Source: Leptobrachium leishanense
Lineage: Eukaryota; Chordata; Amphibia; Anura; Megophryidae
Assembly: GCA_009667805.1 (NCBI GenBank)
Contig: CM019064.1
Span: 387,314,049-387,378,048, forward strand
DNA: 64,000 nt
Reading direction: 5' to 3'
Made by a program: the position numbers and the translations under genes. This document shows, one piece after another, positions 60,266 through 64,000 of this stretch; positions within the stretch are counted from its first letter, which is position 1, and every line of letters begins with the position of its first letter. The notes under the pieces were generated by a model that saw only the letters and a list, made by a program, of their open reading frames with translations, searched no databases and was not told where the DNA came from.

Positions 60266-61640
60266 CACTGAGAATGCAGTGGTATTCAGTGTTCTCTGAA
60301 TAGATTAACCATTATTTCTTGATGGGAAATTTCACTGCATCTGAACTGCACTGAAGAGCACCATGGTGAACTGAAAAACAGGACATTGCACTGACATAAA
60401 ATTTAACCCAAAAAATCCTGACAAATGCCAAAAAAGTCCTAAAAAATTAACAAAACGGCTTTTTGATGCAAATGAAAAAAATAAACAGTTTAAGAATTAT
60501 TTAATAAAAGTGGAATATTTTTTTACATTGAAACCTATGGGTAAAAAGCCTAGTTTCTTTAAAGTTAATTAGGAAACTTAAAATTTCACCCAAACAAATC
60601 CTAAAAAATGCCTAAAAGATCCTAAAAAATAATTAAATGGAGAGACTTCTTGCTGCAAGTAAAAAAAATAAACAGTTTAATAAATATTTGGTAGTAATGG
60701 GAATATATTTTACATTGAAACCTTCGGGAAAGAAAGACTTGTTGCTTTAAAATAAACTAGGAGACCTAAAATTTCACCCCAAATTTCCCTAAAATGCCTA
60801 AAAAATCCTGAATCATTTCATAAAGTCGTTTGCTGACTGTAGTACACTACTTGTATGTATTGTAAGTTAAGATCAATTTGATAATTGATAATTGATAATT
60901 TGATAATTGGAGTAGACCGGCTGGGTGGAGTAGAGGTAATGTCACTGCTCTGCATGGAGAGAGCCTGAGGAGTCATGGTTTCGATCCCAGCGAGCAACCT
61001 CTCCAGTAAGTGTCCTTGGCAAGACACCTAACGGTACATACTCGCCACCCAGGACATACTTGAAAACGAGAGAAATCTCAATGTATCCTTCCTGGAAAAA
61101 TCCTTTCTCAAAAAATTCGGATTTTGGATCACTAAATAAAACCACAATTAATCAAATTTTGCTGTTAAAAAGCAAGTTAGGGTTAACTATTAATCTGTCT
61201 CACAGATTTAATACCAGTGGCCAATTAACAGGGACAGGGTGCTTGTGAAAAAGTAAAACAAAATAAAAAATTGTCATAAAGTTGTTTGCTGACTATAGTA
61301 CTTGCATTGTATGTATTGCAATTTAAGATCAATTCGATAGTTGATATATCAATTCGCTATCGATTCGATAGCTAATATATCAATTTGAATTTCGGATTAC
61401 TAAATAAAACCCCAATTAAATCAAAATTTTCTTTTATGATGAAACAGTATAACGAATTAAATTCACTACATACAATTTCATTTAGTTTCAAATTCAGATC
61501 AAATTGATTTGTTATTTCAGAAGTACTTCCGAAATACAAATGAACAATTTGTTGCGAATTCCAATTCATTATGAAACAAATGCACACCTCTAGTGAAGAC
61601 ACAAAGTGTTACTGAAATTTTCATACACAGGCATAATGCC
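60266..61640. repeat. tandem duplication, copy B (holds SINE)
   Basis: Second copy of 57282-60265, without the Tc1 but with a SINE. It runs past the CACCTCTAGTG end into flanking unit 2 sequence. Confidence 0.8.
60908..61115 (+). mobile_element. tRNA-derived SINE, second copy
   Basis: B box GGTTTCGATCC at 60977-60987 and the conserved body CCAGTAAGTGTCCTTGGCAA; tail CTCAATGTATCCTTCCTGG. Same family as 47103-47275. Confidence 0.75.
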
Positions 61641-62280
61641 ACACACAGATATAATTTTTATGTTTTATATGTATTTTTTTGGAAGCTATATTGCTAATAT
61701 CTCATAATGATCACTATACATTATGATCACTATACTATACTTTGGCTAAACATAACCTGTCAGCTACAAGAGCATGTTTATTGCACAGCAAATTCTGCTT
61801 CATATGATTAGCCTCGAAATCCTCATGTTGTTTTTAACCTGTTGCTGGCACACACACCAGTTTCATTAATGTGGTTCTGGGCTATCCTTGGTTTTTCTCT
61901 TGATTTTTTTGTGCTTTGACCAGTAAGCTTAGCAACACCTACAGCCACTGACACGTCACTTCCAGTTTTGGGGAGACGGGCCAAGGTGTGCAGCAATGGT
62001 GCTATTGGTAAGTGTACAGCACATTTTATCTCTTTATATGTTATATAGTTGCTTTGTCAGTTACTTTGAAAAAGACCCGGTGCAGGGTAGAAACATTGGT
62101 AATTTTTTAATGCAATTTTGAATAAAAGACGCTTTTAACTAAGCCCTGGAGTGCATCCATTTGGATTGTTTACATATATACATATTGGATTTTTGCACCC
62201 AGGCAGTGAATTTAACATTGGGCCCTATTACCTTCTTTGCGCATTTGTTTTGTGTTTTCCTCTTAGGACCTTTCACATGC
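61641..62280 (+). other. intergenic, no gene seen
   Basis: 61641-61720 still matches unit 1 at 31600-31700; the rest is unique here. GAAAAAGACCCGGTGCAGGG and AATAAAAG near 62070-62130 look like part of a dispersed repeat, but no boundaries are visible. Confidence 0.4.
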
Positions 62281-62442
62281 GCAGCTCCAATCCATGGTGG
62301 CCTCTCACTATCTCTCAGAGATATTGATGTCAGTACGATCCCTGGTGCCGGCATCACTTGTAAGCGAGCAGGAACTGGCGGTCGGGAAATTCAAATTTTC
62401 AAATTTCCACACGTCCTGAGTATGAGTAGAGTGTTCCTTTAA
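62280..62442. mobile_element. T2-like MITE, truncated, upstream of gene 3
   Basis: Right end GAGTAGAGTGTTCCTTTAA is conserved with 17911 and 45124; 62285-62410 matches the interior of the unit 2 copy. The left end is lost. Confidence 0.5.
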
Positions 62443-62653
62443 CAATAACACAATAAATTTCTTCATTACACAGCAATAAGTTAAACTTTATATCTTCCAG
62501 TAAAATAAGTCGAACAGAAAGCTATTTGAAAATATTCAAGTCAGCATCTTTAAAATGAAGGAAGCTGACAGTAAATGCATTTACCTTTGATGCTGTAGGT
62601 GTGTTGACGTTTTATTTCTATAAAATCATACATTAATATGCTGCCCATAGACG

Positions 62654-62703
62654 CCAATAACATTATTTCTGGTAGAGTGTTACCACCCAGGTGAAGTATA
62701 AAA
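62654..62703 (+). promoter_or_regulatory. core promoter of keratin gene 3 (CCAAT, TATA)
   Basis: CCAAT 62654-62658 and TATAAAA 62697-62703, the same layout as genes 1 and 2. Confidence 0.8.
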
Positions 62704-62727
62704 GCATCCAGTGTGTGTCTAGAAGGC

Positions 62728-62775
62728 ATGAATCTCTTACGCAGGTTGTACATCTACACATCATCTACGCGGTGA
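62728..62775 (+). other. possible upstream ORF of gene 3 (15 codons)
   Basis: GGCATGAATC replaces GACGTGAATC of genes 1 and 2 and creates an ATG followed by 14 codons and TGA, ending 11 bases before the main start. It lies about 31 bases past the start of the TATA box, so it matters only if transcription starts at or before 62728. Confidence 0.35.
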
Positions 62776-62786
62776 GAAGAAGCATC

Positions 62787-63245
62787 ATGTCTCATCACTC
62801 CATCTTGGGATCTTCTGGACACAAGCACTTCAGCTCCTGTTCAGTGGCGTCACCTAAACATGGGAGCTCACAGCACAACACGTCTTCTCACTCCTCCAAA
62901 CATGCGGCTCTCGCTGGTCACAAGACAACGCACTGCTTTAGGAGCCAAAGTGCCCACAATGTGGGTTCAATGGGACACAAGATCTCACTGGGAAGTGGCC
63001 ACTGCGGAAAAGGTGGCTATGGATCTGGACATGGATCTGGACATGGATCTGGCCATGGTATTGGAGGAATTGGCTCTGGAATTGGGGGATCTGGTTGCTC
63101 TGGAGGCATCACTCAAGTTACTGTGAACCAAGGTCTCCTGGCACCTCTCAACCTGGATATTGACACAAGCATCCAACGAGTGAGAACACAGGAGAGGAAT
63201 CAGATTATGGGGCTCAATGACAAATTTGCCTCTTTTATAGACAAG
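62787..63245 (+). CDS. type II keratin gene 3, exon 1 (partial gene)
   Basis: 153 codons, from ATG to GACAAG|gtgag. It encodes the head (~1-135) and the start of coil 1[12 protein letters not shown]. The head is again His/Gly/Ser-rich with a single Arg (CFRSQS) before the [17 protein letters not shown] block. It carries three SGHG repeats, against one in gene 2 and a degenerate two in gene 1. Exons 2-9 should lie to the right of the window, so integrity of the gene cannot be judged. Confidence 0.88.
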
Positions 63246-64000
63246 GTGAGATTTTTGCAACATAGTTTGACTATGAATATACAACATATATTATTATATT
63301 TTGGTTTGAATATATTGTAGATGACATGTAATCCCCCAACAGCTATGCGAGGATGTTAAGCAGAAATATGTCATTCCCATGCTATTCTAATTATATATTT
63401 AGCATATTAACTGTTTTAACTATGTGCGATCTATTCACAAAGCACTGAAAGTTAACACAATTTCGGTGATTTTCATTTCAGCGCATTATGGCTCACTTCG
63501 GAGATTCAATTTTGTTGAACATTTGTTGAAATCACTATGTATCGAATGTTCCGGGTATTATACTTAAAATGTAGCTGACAAAGCAGTTATTAGAAGTTGG
63601 CAAACAGTGCTGAATTGCACCGAATTGCTTTGAAATTGTCTCGGCAAATTCTACCGAAGTAAAAAGAAACGACGCCTCCCATTCTTCTAATCTGAAAGGA
63701 GCTTAAATTGATAAATAACAGTAGTAGATAATAAAAAAGGCCCTTAAAAAAATAATAAAAATATCTGTTAGAAAATATTAAAAAGTCTTTTAAAAAGTGA
63801 AAAAACAAAAGTGTCCAAAAAAATACAAAAAGGTCTTTTAAAAAATAATAAAAAAAGTTGTTGCAAGAAAAAAATGGTCTTTAAAAGAAAACTTAAACAG
63901 ATATTTCGTTCATTACATTGAAACCTATTAGATTCACCTTTTTAAACCTGTCAAATTGAAATACAGAAAATCAAGTCATTTCGTCGAGATTTCAGTGCAA
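63246..64000 (+). other. gene 3 intron 1, start
   Basis: Collinear with gene 2 intron 1 from 45893 on, including the old AT-rich repeat from ~63430. No gene seen before the window ends. Confidence 0.75.

Overview
The window is AT-rich eukaryotic DNA and most likely comes from an anuran amphibian. Three tandem type II (basic) keratin genes lie on the + strand and carry the canonical type II intron plan. The DNA around them is packed with element families common in frog genomes: T2-like TTAA MITEs, piggyBac-like TTAA elements, DD34E Tc1-like elements, hAT elements with 8-bp target duplications, L1 and CR1/L2-type LINE pieces, LTR elements and tRNA-derived SINEs. The species cannot be named from the sequence alone.

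Layout. 1-9290 is the 3' part of an LTR retrotransposon. Its 3' LTR (1492-9290) is split by a 5.6-kb piggyBac-like element (1611-7244, with telomere-like repeats and two ~386-bp satellite arrays) and by a hAT element (7481-8723). The LTR element itself sits in an L1-type LINE (9291-~13600), which is split again by a hAT element (10317-13164). 13625-13999 is a foldback element. 14226-15477 is an old Tc1 copy that begins repeat unit 1. Keratin gene 1 occupies 18257-29363, with Tc1, MITE, hAT and solo-LTR insertions in introns 1 and 4. 29364-33298 is 3' flank with a foldback and a MITE. Unit 2 starts inside a second copy of the same Tc1 (33299-37268, itself interrupted by a T2 MITE and a hAT element). 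Its 5' flank carries a LINE reverse transcriptase fragment, another Tc1, a foldback, two TTAA elements and a probable solo LTR. Keratin gene 2 occupies 45458-51018. Its 3' flank is split by a 7.8-kb composite insertion (53777-61595). Gene 3 begins at 62787; only exon 1 is inside the window.

Genes. Genes 1 and 2 have nine exons each with intact reading frames (504 and 500 codons), GT-AG introns, a ~311-residue rod and matching CCAAT/TATA promoters. Their unusual trait is a head and tail rich in His, Gly, Ser and Cys and almost without Arg, where type II keratin heads are normally Arg-rich. They should pair with a type I keratin, encoded elsewhere, in epithelial intermediate filaments. Tissue and specific role cannot be read from the sequence.

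Mobile DNA. Comparing paralogous units gives empty sites that order many insertions. Four non-autonomous elements of three terminal-repeat types share one internal design: a minisatellite built on ATGGATAT..TGCCCCAG, followed in the same relative orientation by a GC-rich palindrome.
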